A stretch of DNA of 64,000 nucleotides from Microbacterium timonense (GCF_900292075.1 NZ_OLMV01000007.1:62001-126000); one strand, 5' to 3'. Shown: positions 1 to 7,897, numbered from the stretch's first letter. Program-made: numbers and translations. The notes: a model not told the origin generated them from the letters alone.

Positions 1-94
1 TGGCGACGCGGAACCCCAGGTGCTTCTGTACCCACGCGGCCGAGGCCTCGACGTCGGTGACGTTGAGCGAGATCGCGGAATCGGTGATGTGCAT
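1..94 (-). CDS. VOC (glyoxalase/bleomycin-resistance) family protein, partial
   Basis: This is the first 31 codons of a gene that runs off the left edge. The visible N-terminus reads MHITDSAISLNVTDVEASAA and continues into WVQKHLGFRVA. That is the usual first beta-strand and helix of a vicinal-oxygen-chelate fold, the architecture of glyoxalase I, dioxygenases and bleomycin-binding proteins. The ATG is set by a perfect AGGAGG five bases upstream. The gene is divergent from the TetR-family gene and shares its promoter region, including the palindrome at 145-171, so it is the likely target of that regulator. The substrate cannot be told from this fragment. Confidence 0.75.
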   Translation of the reverse strand, partial: MHITDSAISLNVTDVEASAAWVQKHLGFRVA

Positions 95-144
95 GCGGTC
101 CTCCTGTGCATCGGTCGCGTGGTGGTGCTCGGTGCAATTAACAC

Positions 145-171
145 CGTACGTCGTACAATGTACAGCGTACG
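145..171. promoter_or_regulatory. Palindromic operator between VOC and TetR genes
   Basis: A 27-bp inverted repeat centred on base 158 pairs at 11 of 13 positions. Each half carries GTACG and GTACA-type blocks (CGTACG..GTACA / TGTAC..CGTACG). It sits in an AT-richer patch between two divergent genes, 17 bp before the TetR start. Its size and near-perfect symmetry fit a TetR-family dimer site, so autoregulation plus control of the VOC gene is inferred. Confidence 0.7.
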
Positions 172-187
172 GGGAAATGGTGCAACA

Positions 188-964
188 ATGGATTCCATGA
201 CTGCGGACCGGACAGGATCGGGTGAACCCAGCACGACGCTCGCCCTGCTGTGGGGCACGCCCGTCGGACAGCGGCGCAAGGGCCCCGCGCGGTCGGTGAC
301 CGTGCAGCAGATCGTCGATGCCGCACTCGCGCTCGCCGACGCCGAGGGTCTCGCCGCGCTCACGATGCGCGCGGTCGCCGAGAAGGTCGGCATCTCACCG
401 ATGTCGGTCTACACGTACGTGCCCGGCAAGCCCGAGTTGCTCGACCTCATGGTCGACGCGCTCTACGCCCGCATGGACCGTCCCGAGTCGGGTGCGCAGG
501 CGTGGCGCGAGCGCGTCACGACGATCGCAGAGGCGAACCGGATGCTGCTGACCCGCCATCCCTGGATGACCGAGGTCGCCGCCCTCAGTCGCCCGCCTCT
601 CGGCCCCGGCTTGATGGCGAAGTACGAGCACGAGCTGGCCGCGTTCGACGGCACGGGATTGGCGGATGTCGACACCGACGCCGCACTGACCTTCGTGCTG
701 GGCTTCGTCCACGCGCATTGCCGCGCCGCGCACGACGCGCGCCGCGCGACGACAGACACGGCGATGAGCGATGCGGAGTGGTGGGCGGCGAATCAGCCGA
801 TCCTCGAGCGGGCCTTCGACCCATCGGTGTATCCGCGCGCCGTGCGCGTCGGCGCCGCGGCGGGGGAGGCGCAGGGCTCCGCGTGGAGCGACGAGCGTTC
901 GTGGGAGTTCGGCCTCGCGCGCGTGCTCGACGGGCTCGAGGCGTTGATCGAGGGGGAGCGCTGA
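188..964 (+). CDS. TetR/AcrR family transcriptional regulator
   Basis: This is a 258-residue DNA-binding regulator. Residues about 37-90 form the TetR N-terminal helix-turn-helix: a VQQIVDAALALADAEG helix, then LTMRAVAEKVGIS and the recognition segment PMSVYTYVPGKPELLDLMVD. The C-terminal part is helical, as in the ligand-binding half, and its ligand cannot be predicted. The ATG at 188 was chosen because it keeps the HTH complete and leaves the palindrome at 145-171 in the leader; a second ATG at 197 is possible. The longer in-frame extension upstream reads through the operator and is unlikely. The gene is divergent from a VOC protein gene, a common repressor/target layout. Confidence 0.88.
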   Translation: MDSMTADRTGSGEPSTTLALLWGTPVGQRRKGPARSVTVQQIVDAALALADAEGLAALTMRAVAEKVGISPMSVYTYVPGKPELLDLMVDALYARMDRPESGAQAWRERVTTIAEANRMLLTRHPWMTEVAALSRPPLGPGLMAKYEHELAAFDGTGLADVDTDAALTFVLGFVHAHCRAAHDARRATTDTAMSDAEWWAANQPILERAFDPSVYPRAVRVGAAAGEAQGSAWSDERSWEFGLARVLDGLEALIEGER

Positions 965-982
965 TGCGGTGAGGCATGTGGC

Positions 983-1090
983 GTTTCGTCTCGCTTCGCT
1001 CGCTCAACGAGCGGGGGGCGCGGCGGTTCGTCTCGCTTCGCTCGCTCAACGACCGGGGCTTCGCTCGCTCAACGACCGGGGTGAGCGAGG
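983..1090. repeat. Dispersed repeat, three adjacent copies
   Basis: Two near-identical copies (from 983 and from 1026) and one shortened copy (from 1059) of the unit TCTCGCTTCGCTCGCTCAAC follow the TetR gene. The third runs into the 3' end of the aminotransferase gene. The first copy can fold as CGCTCG-CTCAA-CGAGCG. The same unit recurs inverted at 44939-44970, and a variant lies inside an ABC ATPase gene at 47038-47077. This marks a dispersed intergenic repeat family of unknown function. Confidence 0.75.
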
Positions 1091-2256
1091 GCGGCGGCGA
1101 CCTCGAGGATCGTGGGGAGCGCGCGGTCGATCGTCGGCATGGTCGCGGTCAGCGAGACGCGGAAGTGATGGGGCTGATCGAAGAGCGTGCCGGGCATGAA
1201 GAAGACGCCGCGCTCCGCCAGCGCGTCGCAGAATGCCTGGCCGTCGCCGCCTGGGGCCCGACCCCAGAGATAGAAGGTGCCTTCGGGGCGGGTGACGTCG
1301 ATTCCGGCATCCGTCAACGCGTCGTACATCCTGTCGCGCTTCCGCGTGAGCTCGTGCAAGTCGATCGACAGATGCTCCAGCGCAGGAACGGCGTACTGCG
1401 ATATCGCGTCGGGAAAGCCCCAGCCGATGGCGAGGCCGATCGGCATGAGCGCCTCGCGCAGCTCGGCGCGCTCACGGGGCGGCAGGAGCGGAGAGAGTGC
1501 CAGATAGCCGACGCGCTGACCGGGCGCGAGCAGGACCTTGGCGTAGCTGTAGTCGATGACGGTCCACGGATACGAGGCGGCGGGGCTGGTGAACTCGATG
1601 CCGTCGAAGCGGATGCGCCGGTAGGGCTCGTCCGAGACGATCCAGATGCGGTGCCCGTGCCGGACGACGGCGTCGTCCAGCACGGCCGCCAGGTCATCCC
1701 ATGCCTGTTTCGGGTACACGCGACCGGTGGGATTGGCGGGGGAGTTGACCACGACGATGCGCGTCCGCGGCGTGATCGCCCGGGCGATGGCGTCGACGTC
1801 GAGGTCGAACGTCGTCTGATCGAGTTCGGCGCGCACAGGTACGAGGTTCGCTGCGTGCAGCATCGGCTCGTAGCAGAACCAACCGGGCACCGGGATGACC
1901 ACCTCGTCGCCGGCATCCGCCAGCATTGCGAAGGCGAGCGACAACGCGCCGAACGCTCCCTGCGTCATTGCGATGTCGTCCGGTTCGAACGGCAGGTCGA
2001 GCTGGGCGCGAAGGCCCGAGGCGACCGCCTCGCGCGCCTCGGGCTCGCTCGTCTTGTAGGCGAACCACTCGACCGTCCGCGGTTCGACCTGCTCGCGCAG
2101 CGCGGCAGAGAGCCCGGGCAGCGCCATCTCGTGGGGGTTGCCGAAGGTGAAATCCAGTGCGTCCGGGTCGCCGGCGAGAGCCTGGATGCGGGCGAGAAAG
2201 GTGGTCACGATATCCACCGCCGACTTCGCTGCGACGGCACGACTCGATATCGCCAC
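1069..2256 (-). CDS. Class I/II PLP-dependent aminotransferase
   Basis: This is a 395-residue fold-type I PLP enzyme that transfers an amino group between an amino acid and a 2-oxo acid. Diagnostic segments are NSPANPTGRVY, DEPYRRIRF with the Asp that contacts the pyridine nitrogen, and SYAKVLLAPGQRVGY with the Schiff-base Lys at about residue 240. A C-terminal FRVSLTA holds the carboxylate-binding Arg. The GTG at 2256 is preferred because GAGG lies eight bases upstream; a TTG at 2325 would add 23 residues that overlap the promoter of the next gene. The gene is divergent from the aldo/keto reductase. Substrate specificity is not readable; the motif order resembles aspartate/aromatic-type enzymes. 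Confidence 0.85.
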   Translation of the reverse strand: MAISSRAVAAKSAVDIVTTFLARIQALAGDPDALDFTFGNPHEMALPGLSAALREQVEPRTVEWFAYKTSEPEAREAVASGLRAQLDLPFEPDDIAMTQGAFGALSLAFAMLADAGDEVVIPVPGWFCYEPMLHAANLVPVRAELDQTTFDLDVDAIARAITPRTRIVVVNSPANPTGRVYPKQAWDDLAAVLDDAVVRHGHRIWIVSDEPYRRIRFDGIEFTSPAASYPWTVIDYSYAKVLLAPGQRVGYLALSPLLPPRERAELREALMPIGLAIGWGFPDAISQYAVPALEHLSIDLHELTRKRDRMYDALTDAGIDVTRPEGTFYLWGRAPGGDGQAFCDALAERGVFFMPGTLFDQPHHFRVSLTATMPTIDRALPTILEVAAALAHPGR

Positions 2257-2384
2257 GTTGACCACCTCGTCCCCAGAGCGCCTTAGTGATGCCGCAAGGA
2301 TCCCAGCGCACGGCGGAGGCGTCAACGGGTCCCGGCGCCGGGCGAGCAGATGGCAGGCTGGATCCCATGCGAGAAGGAGATGCC

Positions 2385-3278
2385 ATGAAGCAGCGCACGC
2401 TGGCGGGACGACAGGTTTCGGCGATCGGCCTCGGGGCCATGCCCATGTCCATGAACAACGACAAGAAGTACCCGTCGTTCGAGGATGCCGTCGCCACCGT
2501 GCACGCCGCGCTCGACGCGGGCGTCACCCTGATCGACACCGCCGACATCTACGCGCCGGACGGTGAGGAGATGGGGCACAACGAGCGGATCGTCGCCGAA
2601 GCTCTGCGCACCTGGGACGGCGACGCGTCGAGCATCTTCGTCGCGACCAAGGGCGGCATCGTGCTCGAGCAAGACGGCAGCAAGGGCCGCAACGGCTCGC
2701 CGGAATACCTGCGCGCGGCCGCTGAGAAGTCGCTCGCGATCCTTGGGGTCGACCAGATAGATCTCTACCAGTACCACCGTCCGGACCGCACGCGGGTGTA
2801 CGCCGACATCATGAAGGGCCTCGGCGCGCTGCGCGAGGAGGGGCTCGTTCGCGCCGTCGGCATCTCGAATGCCAGCGTGGAGGAGATCCAGATCGCCATC
2901 GACGTGCTCGGTGAGGGCAACCTCGCGAGCGTGCAGAACGAGTTCTCGCCCAAGCACCCGGGCAGCATCGATGAGCTGCGCTTCTGCGCGACGCACGGGA
3001 TCGCGTTCCTGCCGTGGAGTCCGCTCGGCGGTACCGGCGGCGGCGCGACCCGCGTCGGCGACCGCTACTCAGCGTTCCGCGAGGTCGGCGAGGCGCACGG
3101 CGTCAGTCCGCAGCAGGCCGTCCTGGCGTGGGAACTCGCCCTGGACCCGCACGTCATCCCGATCCCGGGAGCGCGGCGCGCGGCATCGATCACCGACTCG
3201 GCTCAGGCGGCGAACCTCGAGCTCAGCGAGGACGAAGTTCTCCGTCTGTCGGAGTCCGTCGGAATCTTCGACGACTAG
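2385..3278 (+). CDS. Aldo/keto reductase
   Basis: This 297-residue NAD(P)H-dependent oxidoreductase has the (beta/alpha)8 aldo/keto reductase fold. The catalytic tetrad is visible as Asp51 and Tyr56 in DTADIY, Lys89 in VATKGG and His131 in QYHRPD. The strand GLVRAVGISN and the late cofactor-binding stretch IPIPGARRAASITDS are also typical. The start at 2385 follows AAGGAGA with ideal spacing; upstream in-frame starts lack such a site. It reduces carbonyl compounds, but the natural substrate is unknown. The gene stands alone and is divergent from the aminotransferase. Confidence 0.9.
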   Translation: MKQRTLAGRQVSAIGLGAMPMSMNNDKKYPSFEDAVATVHAALDAGVTLIDTADIYAPDGEEMGHNERIVAEALRTWDGDASSIFVATKGGIVLEQDGSKGRNGSPEYLRAAAEKSLAILGVDQIDLYQYHRPDRTRVYADIMKGLGALREEGLVRAVGISNASVEEIQIAIDVLGEGNLASVQNEFSPKHPGSIDELRFCATHGIAFLPWSPLGGTGGGATRVGDRYSAFREVGEAHGVSPQQAVLAWELALDPHVIPIPGARRAASITDSAQAANLELSEDEVLRLSESVGIFDD

Positions 3279-3446
3279 GAGCGGGGAGGCCTGCGGTCGG
3301 TTACGGCGTACCCCCTGGCGCCGATCGAGTCGAGGCGACGCCGACCCTCGTGCGTGTGAGCCACACCCCGGCGCGATCGAGTGGGCCAACCGCTGGTACC
3401 GGAAGTGGTCTTCCCTTCGACCTTCCGCTCAGTGAAAGACTGAGCC

Positions 3447-3746
3447 GTGCTCGAGCGACCCGAAATCGTTTGTATCTGCGGCTCTGCTCGGTTCGCCGAC
3501 GAGATGCGCGCGGCGAACCGCGATCTGACCTTCGCGGGGGTTATTGTGCTCGCTCCGAGCGAAGCAGATGGGGCTTTCTCAGAGGAGCAGAAGACCCTTC
3601 TGGGCGCGCTGCATTTGCGGAAGATCGACTTGGCTGATCGGGTTCTCGTGGTCAATCCCGGCGGGTATGTCGGGGAGTCCACGGCGAGAGAGATCGCATA
3701 TGCCCGCGCCGCCGGTAAACCCGTGGCCTTCACCGATCGCGTTTGA
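3447..3746 (+). CDS. Small nucleoside 2-deoxyribosyltransferase-like / DUF4406-like protein
   Basis: This is a 99-residue single-domain protein. It begins with the strand IVCICGSARF, and its C-terminal half reads DRVLVVNPGGYVGESTAREIAYARAAGKPV. The GESTxxEIxYA segment and the N-terminal CGS motif are characteristic of small Rossmann-like proteins in the nucleoside deoxyribosyltransferase/DUF4406 group, in which the Glu of GES is the likely nucleophile. Whether it acts on nucleosides is inference. The GTG start lacks a strong ribosome-binding site. The next gene begins 49 bp downstream on the same strand, so the two may be cotranscribed. Confidence 0.7.
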   Translation: MLERPEIVCICGSARFADEMRAANRDLTFAGVIVLAPSEADGAFSEEQKTLLGALHLRKIDLADRVLVVNPGGYVGESTAREIAYARAAGKPVAFTDRV

Positions 3747-3794
3747 CCGGCAGAGGCGTTCCGAAGAGACCGGCTCGCGCGTAACGTCGGGTCC

Positions 3795-4151
3795 GTGGCG
3801 GAGCGCTTCGCTGATCGAGTGACCGTACCCGACGTCGTCGGGCTTCCCTTTCATGTCGGTCGGGATGTGGCCAATGACGCAGGTGTGACGCTCGCGAACC
3901 CGGATACAGACGGACCACCGATCGCTGGACTCGCGTGGCCCGGGCTGTACTACATCACCTCGCAAAGCCCGCCACCGGGAACGACCTTGTACCGCTGGGA
4001 CTCCGTCACCGTGCAGATCGTCCCGTATGGCGAGGCGGATTCAAGCGCACTGGCACTTCCTCACGATGTGCCGCCGGCGGACAACGCCCACGCACATCCC
4101 CAGCGCGACGCGTACATCGATCTCACAGAACCTGACGATCAGCGTCACTGA
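3795..4151 (+). CDS. Small PASTA-domain protein
   Basis: This is a 118-residue protein with one PASTA-like domain at about residues 10-78: VPDVVGLPFHVGRDVANDAG, then ITSQSPPPGTTLYRWDSVTVQIV. PASTA domains in serine/threonine kinases and penicillin-binding proteins bind muropeptides or unlinked peptidoglycan. Here there is no kinase, no transmembrane segment and no clear signal peptide, so this is a free-standing domain with unknown role. The C-terminal 40 residues are polar and probably disordered. The GTG start is the first that gives the complete domain; the ribosome-binding site is weak. It may be transcribed with the upstream small gene. Confidence 0.65.
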   Translation: MAERFADRVTVPDVVGLPFHVGRDVANDAGVTLANPDTDGPPIAGLAWPGLYYITSQSPPPGTTLYRWDSVTVQIVPYGEADSSALALPHDVPPADNAHAHPQRDAYIDLTEPDDQRH

Positions 4152-4186
4152 CCCAGCGAAGCGTTCCGACAGCGCGTTCCCGAACG

Positions 4187-4207
4187 CCGGCGGCGCGTCG
4201 CCGCCGG
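4187..4207. terminator. Hairpin between convergent genes
   Basis: A perfect 9-bp stem, CCGGCGGCG and CGCCGCCGG, closes a 3-base loop. It lies between the convergent PASTA-domain and alpha/beta hydrolase genes, so it can serve both as a terminator. There is no T-tract, as is usual in high-GC actinobacteria. Confidence 0.55.
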
Positions 4208-4238
4208 AGAACAGACCGAAGCCCCGGCCAGAGCGGTA

Positions 4239-5105
4239 CTAGGCCTGGTCGAGCACCTCGCGGAGTTTGGCGGCGAAGGCTTCTGGTTGGCCGGCGTATC
4301 CGAACTCGCCGCCCATGAAGCCGCCGTGGTGGCTGGGGAAGACCGTCACCTGCTGGCCCAGTCGTTCCGCCAGCGCGATCGCGGTCCGGCCGGTGTAGAC
4401 GTTCATCGACTCCTCTCCGACCGCGATCACAATGCGGGTCGGGGAAGCCTTCAACGCCTCGAGATCCGGCTGGTAGAGGGGCACCGCCCACGATCGGTCC
4501 GACAACAGCGGGTCATCCCGGTTGCCGTCGTCCTCTGTCGGCATCCCGAATGCCGCCGGGTCCGGCACCGGCTGCGCCAGGTAGTCCTCGGTGATCTCAC
4601 CCTCCCACGAGGTCATCGCGATGAAGGCGGCCATCCCGGCGCCCCAGCCCTTGTCCTGATACACCTGGGTGTACGCCTCACGCGCACGGTGAACCGCCTC
4701 CGCGTCGGGCAGCACGGCGTCGATCGGTGGCTCATGCGCGACCAGGATGGACACGTCATCCGGGTGCGCCGTGACCAACGCAAGCGCAGTCACCGCCCCG
4801 CCGCTGCTGGCGAACATGTCCACCGGGCCGACGCCGATTTCTTCGATGATCGCGTGGACGTCTTCCGCCTGCGTCTCCGGGTCGTTCGTGACCCGGCCGT
4901 CCTTGCGCGTGCTTCTGCCCAGGCCCCGCGGGTCGTAGGTCACGACCGTGCGATCCCCGAAGAGCCGCACCTGTGCCTGGAACCCACTCGCGTCCATCGG
5001 CTGGCCGATCATCATCAGGGGTCGACGACCGTCCGCGGTTGGCACCGGTCCGTGGATGTCGTAGACCAGGTCGACTTCGGGCAGCTCGAGTGTGTGTTGC
5101 GTCAC
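4239..5105 (-). CDS. Alpha/beta hydrolase
   Basis: This 288-residue alpha/beta-hydrolase fold enzyme has an oxyanion region LMMIGQPMDASGF, the strand-turn TYDPRGLGRST, and a nucleophile elbow FASSGGAV in which Ser replaces the more common first Gly of GxSxG. The catalytic His lies in the C-terminal SHHGGFMGG. The layout is that of small-molecule esterases, epoxide hydrolases and haloperoxidase-like enzymes, and the substrate is unknown. The GTG at 5105 has GGAGGAGG six bases upstream; the longer reading frame to 5225 has a low-complexity start with no such site. It converges on the PASTA gene. Confidence 0.85.
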   Translation of the reverse strand: MTQHTLELPEVDLVYDIHGPVPTADGRRPLMMIGQPMDASGFQAQVRLFGDRTVVTYDPRGLGRSTRKDGRVTNDPETQAEDVHAIIEEIGVGPVDMFASSGGAVTALALVTAHPDDVSILVAHEPPIDAVLPDAEAVHRAREAYTQVYQDKGWGAGMAAFIAMTSWEGEITEDYLAQPVPDPAAFGMPTEDDGNRDDPLLSDRSWAVPLYQPDLEALKASPTRIVIAVGEESMNVYTGRTAIALAERLGQQVTVFPSHHGGFMGGEFGYAGQPEAFAAKLREVLDQA

Positions 5106-5221
5106 TGACGGCCTCCTCCGACGGGATCGATCTGACCGGATCGTATGATGCCGCGTCCGCAGCGCGCTAGATGTGCTCGGCGGAGTGAGGAGGGGAACAG
5201 AACCGGGGGAGTCGCGGCTTC

Positions 5222-5947
5222 TCACCTGCCTATCGTGGAGACCAGCACGCCGCCATCCGTCGGCAGCGCCCGCCAGACACTGCCTTCGCCCTCGACCCGA
5301 AGCTCACCATCACCCACGATCAGAACGGTGCGCTCGTCGATGCCGAGCCCGCCCGTGATCAGCCCGGCCTCGATGGCCGCCACGAGCCGCGACAGCATGC
5401 CGCGCTGGGCCACGTGCACCTCGATGGTCACGTCGACGAGCCCGATGCCGGCCTGGATCTGCAGCTCATCACCCGGTTCGTCTGGGTCCTCCGGCGAGAC
5501 GACCACGCCGCCGATGCGCGAGCCGCCTCCGAGGGAGCCCTCCGCCGCGATCATCGCTCCGGCGGAGACGCCGAGGTAGGGCACCCCGTCGGCTACCAGC
5601 CTGCGCAGCTCGCCGAACAACGGCTCGAGGCCGGCGCGAACGTCCTCGACGACGCCGCCGCCCACCGCGATGCCGTCGACCTCGGCGATCGCGTCGAATC
5701 TGATCGGCTCGCCCGCGCGCCCCGCGGTCAAATGAACGTCGATGCCGGCGTCGGTTGCGGCCTCGCTGAGAAGCTCGCCCAGCGCCGTCGCCTTCTCCTC
5801 GGCCTCAGGATGCAGTGAGATCACGGCGATGCGCGGCCGCGCGCGGCCCGCGAGATTTGCGCGCGACTTCGCTTCTGCCACGAACGGTGCGTGAAGCGGG
5901 GCATCGGCTGCCGTGGTCGCACCGCCGCCGACGAGGTGCACGCTCAC
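5222..5947 (-). CDS. Peptidase S51-like protein (dipeptidase E / cyanophycinase family)
   Basis: This 241-residue protein has a class-I glutamine-amidotransferase-like fold and the features of serine peptidase family S51. The N-terminal strand is MSVHLVGGG, the nucleophile turn is YLGVSAGAMIA with Ser in GxSAG, and a later HVAQRGMLSRL provides the histidine region. Family members cleave Asp-X dipeptides or cyanophycin from a Ser-His pair. The GTG start matches the usual family N-terminus and overlaps the stop of a 41-codon ORF in a GTGA tetranucleotide, which suggests translational coupling. The true substrate, peptide or polymer, is not clear. Confidence 0.8.
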   Translation of the reverse strand: MSVHLVGGGATTAADAPLHAPFVAEAKSRANLAGRARPRIAVISLHPEAEEKATALGELLSEAATDAGIDVHLTAGRAGEPIRFDAIAEVDGIAVGGGVVEDVRAGLEPLFGELRRLVADGVPYLGVSAGAMIAAEGSLGGGSRIGGVVVSPEDPDEPGDELQIQAGIGLVDVTIEVHVAQRGMLSRLVAAIEAGLITGGLGIDERTVLIVGDGELRVEGEGSVWRALPTDGGVLVSTIGR

Positions 5948-6069
5948 AGGGCGCCGGTCCCAGCTGCGAGGACAAGCGATCGTGCCGCATTGCCGATTAG
6001 CCCGGAGGGGAGGACCGTGCGGTGGATGCCGTTTGTACCGGTGCCCGCGCCGTCGGCTTCGAAGGTCAT
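5944..6069 (-). CDS. Possible 41-residue leader ORF coupled to the S51 gene
   Basis: An ATG-initiated frame of 41 codons begins at 6069 and ends in a TGA that overlaps the GTG start of the S51-type peptidase (GTGA). The predicted product starts MTFEADGAGTGTNGIHRTVL. Its middle, HRTVLPSGL, resembles the first strand of M16-family peptidases, but the rest does not continue such a domain. It may be a short coupled leader, a real small protein or a remnant. No strong ribosome-binding site is seen. The 236 bp between 5947 and 6184 hold nothing else I recognise. Confidence 0.3.
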   Translation of the reverse strand: MTFEADGAGTGTNGIHRTVLPSGLIGNAARSLVLAAGTGAL

Positions 6070-6183
6070 TCGGCGAGCCTATCCGGGTAGATCTCGGCGG
6101 TGTCCCCGTCGTTGTCCAGAGGGGCCGCTACCCGATACAAACCAACGTTCGTAATCGGCTTCGACGTGAGCGAGCGTCCGTGT

Positions 6184-6888
6184 TCACGGAGCGGGCGGCA
6201 GGCCGCCGATGGGTGAGCCGGCGCTGCCGTTGATATAGAGGAAGTCGTCCGCAACCGTCGCCGAGCGTCCCTCGCTCAGCCAGGTGTCGACGCCGTCGCA
6301 GACGTTCGCGGTGGCCGTGAGCGTGCTGAACATGACCCTCCCGTCAGGATTCTGCGTCCACTGGCCGTTCACGTCATTGCAGCCGTCGTTTCCGGCGAAC
6401 GTCCCATCCGAGGAGAACACCAGATAGGGCGCCCCCTCTGCACCCGTCCCCCAGCTGCCGGTCGGATCCGGGATGGGCGGTGCGGGCGCCGGGGGAGCAT
6501 ATCCCTGCGCGATCCGTGCGTTGCGCTCGTACATCGGGGCCAACCCTGCGTGGAACAGAAGACTGGTGATGATCGCGGATGACAAGACGAGAACGACTCC
6601 GGCGAGCGGAGCTACGTAGGTGACCTTGCCGGTCAGACGCAGAACCACAGCCAATAGGAGCGCAATGCCGACAGAAGCGGCGACTTCCCAGGGGTAAGCG
6701 GCACGGGCGCCCAGGCTGAAGTCCAGGTCGCAGATTCCCTCGCAGCCGACGGTGCTGAACTGCTCGAAGATCTGCCCGATATGGACGACGACGAGGATCA
6801 CAGGCAGCAACACCCACAGGAAGAGCTCGAGGTCAGGTCGTTGAGACCGTGCGCGGGAAGCCCGTGTCTGATCGTCTTCAGCGCGCAT
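6184..6888 (-). CDS. Membrane protein with C-terminal META domain
   Basis: This protein has about 234 residues and three or so hydrophobic segments: FLWVLLPVILVVVHIGQIF, VAASVGIALLLAVVLRL and APLAGVVLVLSSAIITSLLF. A Pro-rich linker leads to a C-terminal META/HslJ-like domain marked by FSSDGTFAGNDGCNDVNGQW and later MFSTLTATANVC. META domains are small beta-rich modules in envelope proteins, some linked to heat resistance or secretion. The ATG at 6888 is chosen over a GTG at 6909; neither has a good ribosome-binding site. It is divergent from the lipoprotein gene at 6990. Function unknown. Confidence 0.7.
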   Translation of the reverse strand: MRAEDDQTRASRARSQRPDLELFLWVLLPVILVVVHIGQIFEQFSTVGCEGICDLDFSLGARAAYPWEVAASVGIALLLAVVLRLTGKVTYVAPLAGVVLVLSSAIITSLLFHAGLAPMYERNARIAQGYAPPAPAPPIPDPTGSWGTGAEGAPYLVFSSDGTFAGNDGCNDVNGQWTQNPDGRVMFSTLTATANVCDGVDTWLSEGRSATVADDFLYINGSAGSPIGGLPPAP

Positions 6889-6989
6889 GGAGGCGAAGGT
6901 AACACTCACGGCGAGCCGACATGCGCCTTGATCGTCCTCATCCTCGTGCTCGCTTCACCTCCGAGCCGGCTGTGCGCCACCATTGGCGC

Positions 6990-7454
6990 ATGAGACCGAC
7001 GCGAGTGCTGGCCGCCACTGTTGCGCTGCTGTGTATGGTGCCGGCTCTGGCCGGCTGCGTCTACGCACAGGGGTGTCCGGGCTGGGCGGGGTACGAGACC
7101 CCGAACGATGCAGCCGAGAGCGCGGAGGCTGTCGTCATCGGCCGCGTCGTCGAGAAGGTCTCGACGACGGACTTCAATGGCGCACGCGCGAACGTCTGGT
7201 CCGTCGCTGTCACCGAATGGCGCAAGGGCGATGGGCCCGATCACGTCGAGGTTCTTTCGCCGCCGTCGGCGTGCGGCTCGAGCGCGGACCCCTACCTCGG
7301 CGACGAGGATCCGCTCGGGGCCGCCGTTCGGCACGGCGCATCAGCGCTGTTCTTGGTCGGAGACGAGGCTGGCTGGAGAACCATCAGCCCGGTTCAAGGC
7401 CTCGTTGAGCTGGCACCAGACGGCCGGATTCCGTCAACGTGGCCAGCCCGGTAA
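6990..7454 (+). CDS. Predicted lipoprotein
   Basis: This is a 154-residue exported lipoprotein. The N-terminus has Arg2 and Arg5, a hydrophobic core and the lipobox LAGC with Cys23. The mature part carries AVVIGRVVEKVSTT, VWSVAVTEWRKG and HVEVLSPPSACGSS, followed by a segment ending in ALFLVGDEAGWRTIS. The pattern of a beta-barrel with conserved Cys and VIGRV resembles NTR/TIMP-like domains in small actinobacterial lipoproteins. That comparison is from pattern only. It is divergent from the META-domain gene and converges on RidA. Confidence 0.72.
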   Translation: MRPTRVLAATVALLCMVPALAGCVYAQGCPGWAGYETPNDAAESAEAVVIGRVVEKVSTTDFNGARANVWSVAVTEWRKGDGPDHVEVLSPPSACGSSADPYLGDEDPLGAAVRHGASALFLVGDEAGWRTISPVQGLVELAPDGRIPSTWPAR

Positions 7455-7484
7455 CCGTTCGATCGAATCGGCCGCCTCTGGTTG

Positions 7485-7506
7485 CGGGGCCGCGATCACG
7501 GCCCCG
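7485..7506. terminator. Hairpin between convergent genes
   Basis: An 8-bp perfect stem, CGGGGCCG and CGGCCCCG, closes the loop CGATCA. It lies between the stop of the lipoprotein gene and the stop of the RidA gene, which face each other, so it is a probable two-way terminator. Confidence 0.6.
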
Positions 7507-7516
7507 GAGTCGCGAA

Positions 7517-7897
7517 CTACGCGGTGACGGCGGTCATACGAATGGACACGAGGATGCCGGGAAGTTCGACGCCGAGCTTCGCGACGTATCGTGCGGGTGA
7601 GGCTGACGGGAACCAGCGCGCGTACTCCTCGTTGAGGCCGGCGAAGTCCTCCGGGCGGGTGAGGAGGACGCCGATCTCGACGACGTCCTCGAGCCCGGCC
7701 CCGGCCGCCTTCAGGATGGCCTCGCAGTTCACGAATGCTTGGCGGGTCTGCTCCTGGATGGTGTCGCCCGCAAGCGCTCCCGTCGCCATGTCCATGCCCA
7801 CCGTGCCCGAGACGTACACATGCGTCCCCGCGCGCACCGCCTGACTGTACAGCGCGGAGCTCGGAGCATCCGGCGTGGTGATGATCTCCCTGGGCAT
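7517..7897 (-). CDS. RidA family protein (enamine/imine deaminase)
   Basis: This 126-residue RidA/YjgF/UK114 protein belongs to the trimeric enzymes that hydrolyse reactive 2-aminoacrylate and related imines released by PLP enzymes. Family marks are the N-terminal ALYSQAVRAG, VYVSGTVGMD, QAFVNCEAILKAAG and SPARYVAKLGV, where the Arg binds the substrate carboxylate. The ATG at 7897 has AGGAGG six bases upstream, so the longer upstream frame is not used. It sits alone between convergent and tandem neighbours; a functional link with the aminotransferase at 1-2 kb is possible but not shown. Confidence 0.9.
   Translation of the reverse strand: MPREIITTPDAPSSALYSQAVRAGTHVYVSGTVGMDMATGALAGDTIQEQTRQAFVNCEAILKAAGAGLEDVVEIGVLLTRPEDFAGLNEEYARWFPSASPARYVAKLGVELPGILVSIRMTAVTA

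Noticed and set aside
1069..2286. A plus-strand frame across the aminotransferase gene
   Set aside because: It has no domain, and the minus-strand frame holds the Schiff-base Lys and all PLP motifs.
4027..4242. A 71-codon frame reaching past the end of the PASTA-domain gene
   Set aside because: It overlaps the PASTA gene in a shifted frame, with no ribosome-binding site or domain, and ends across the terminator hairpin.
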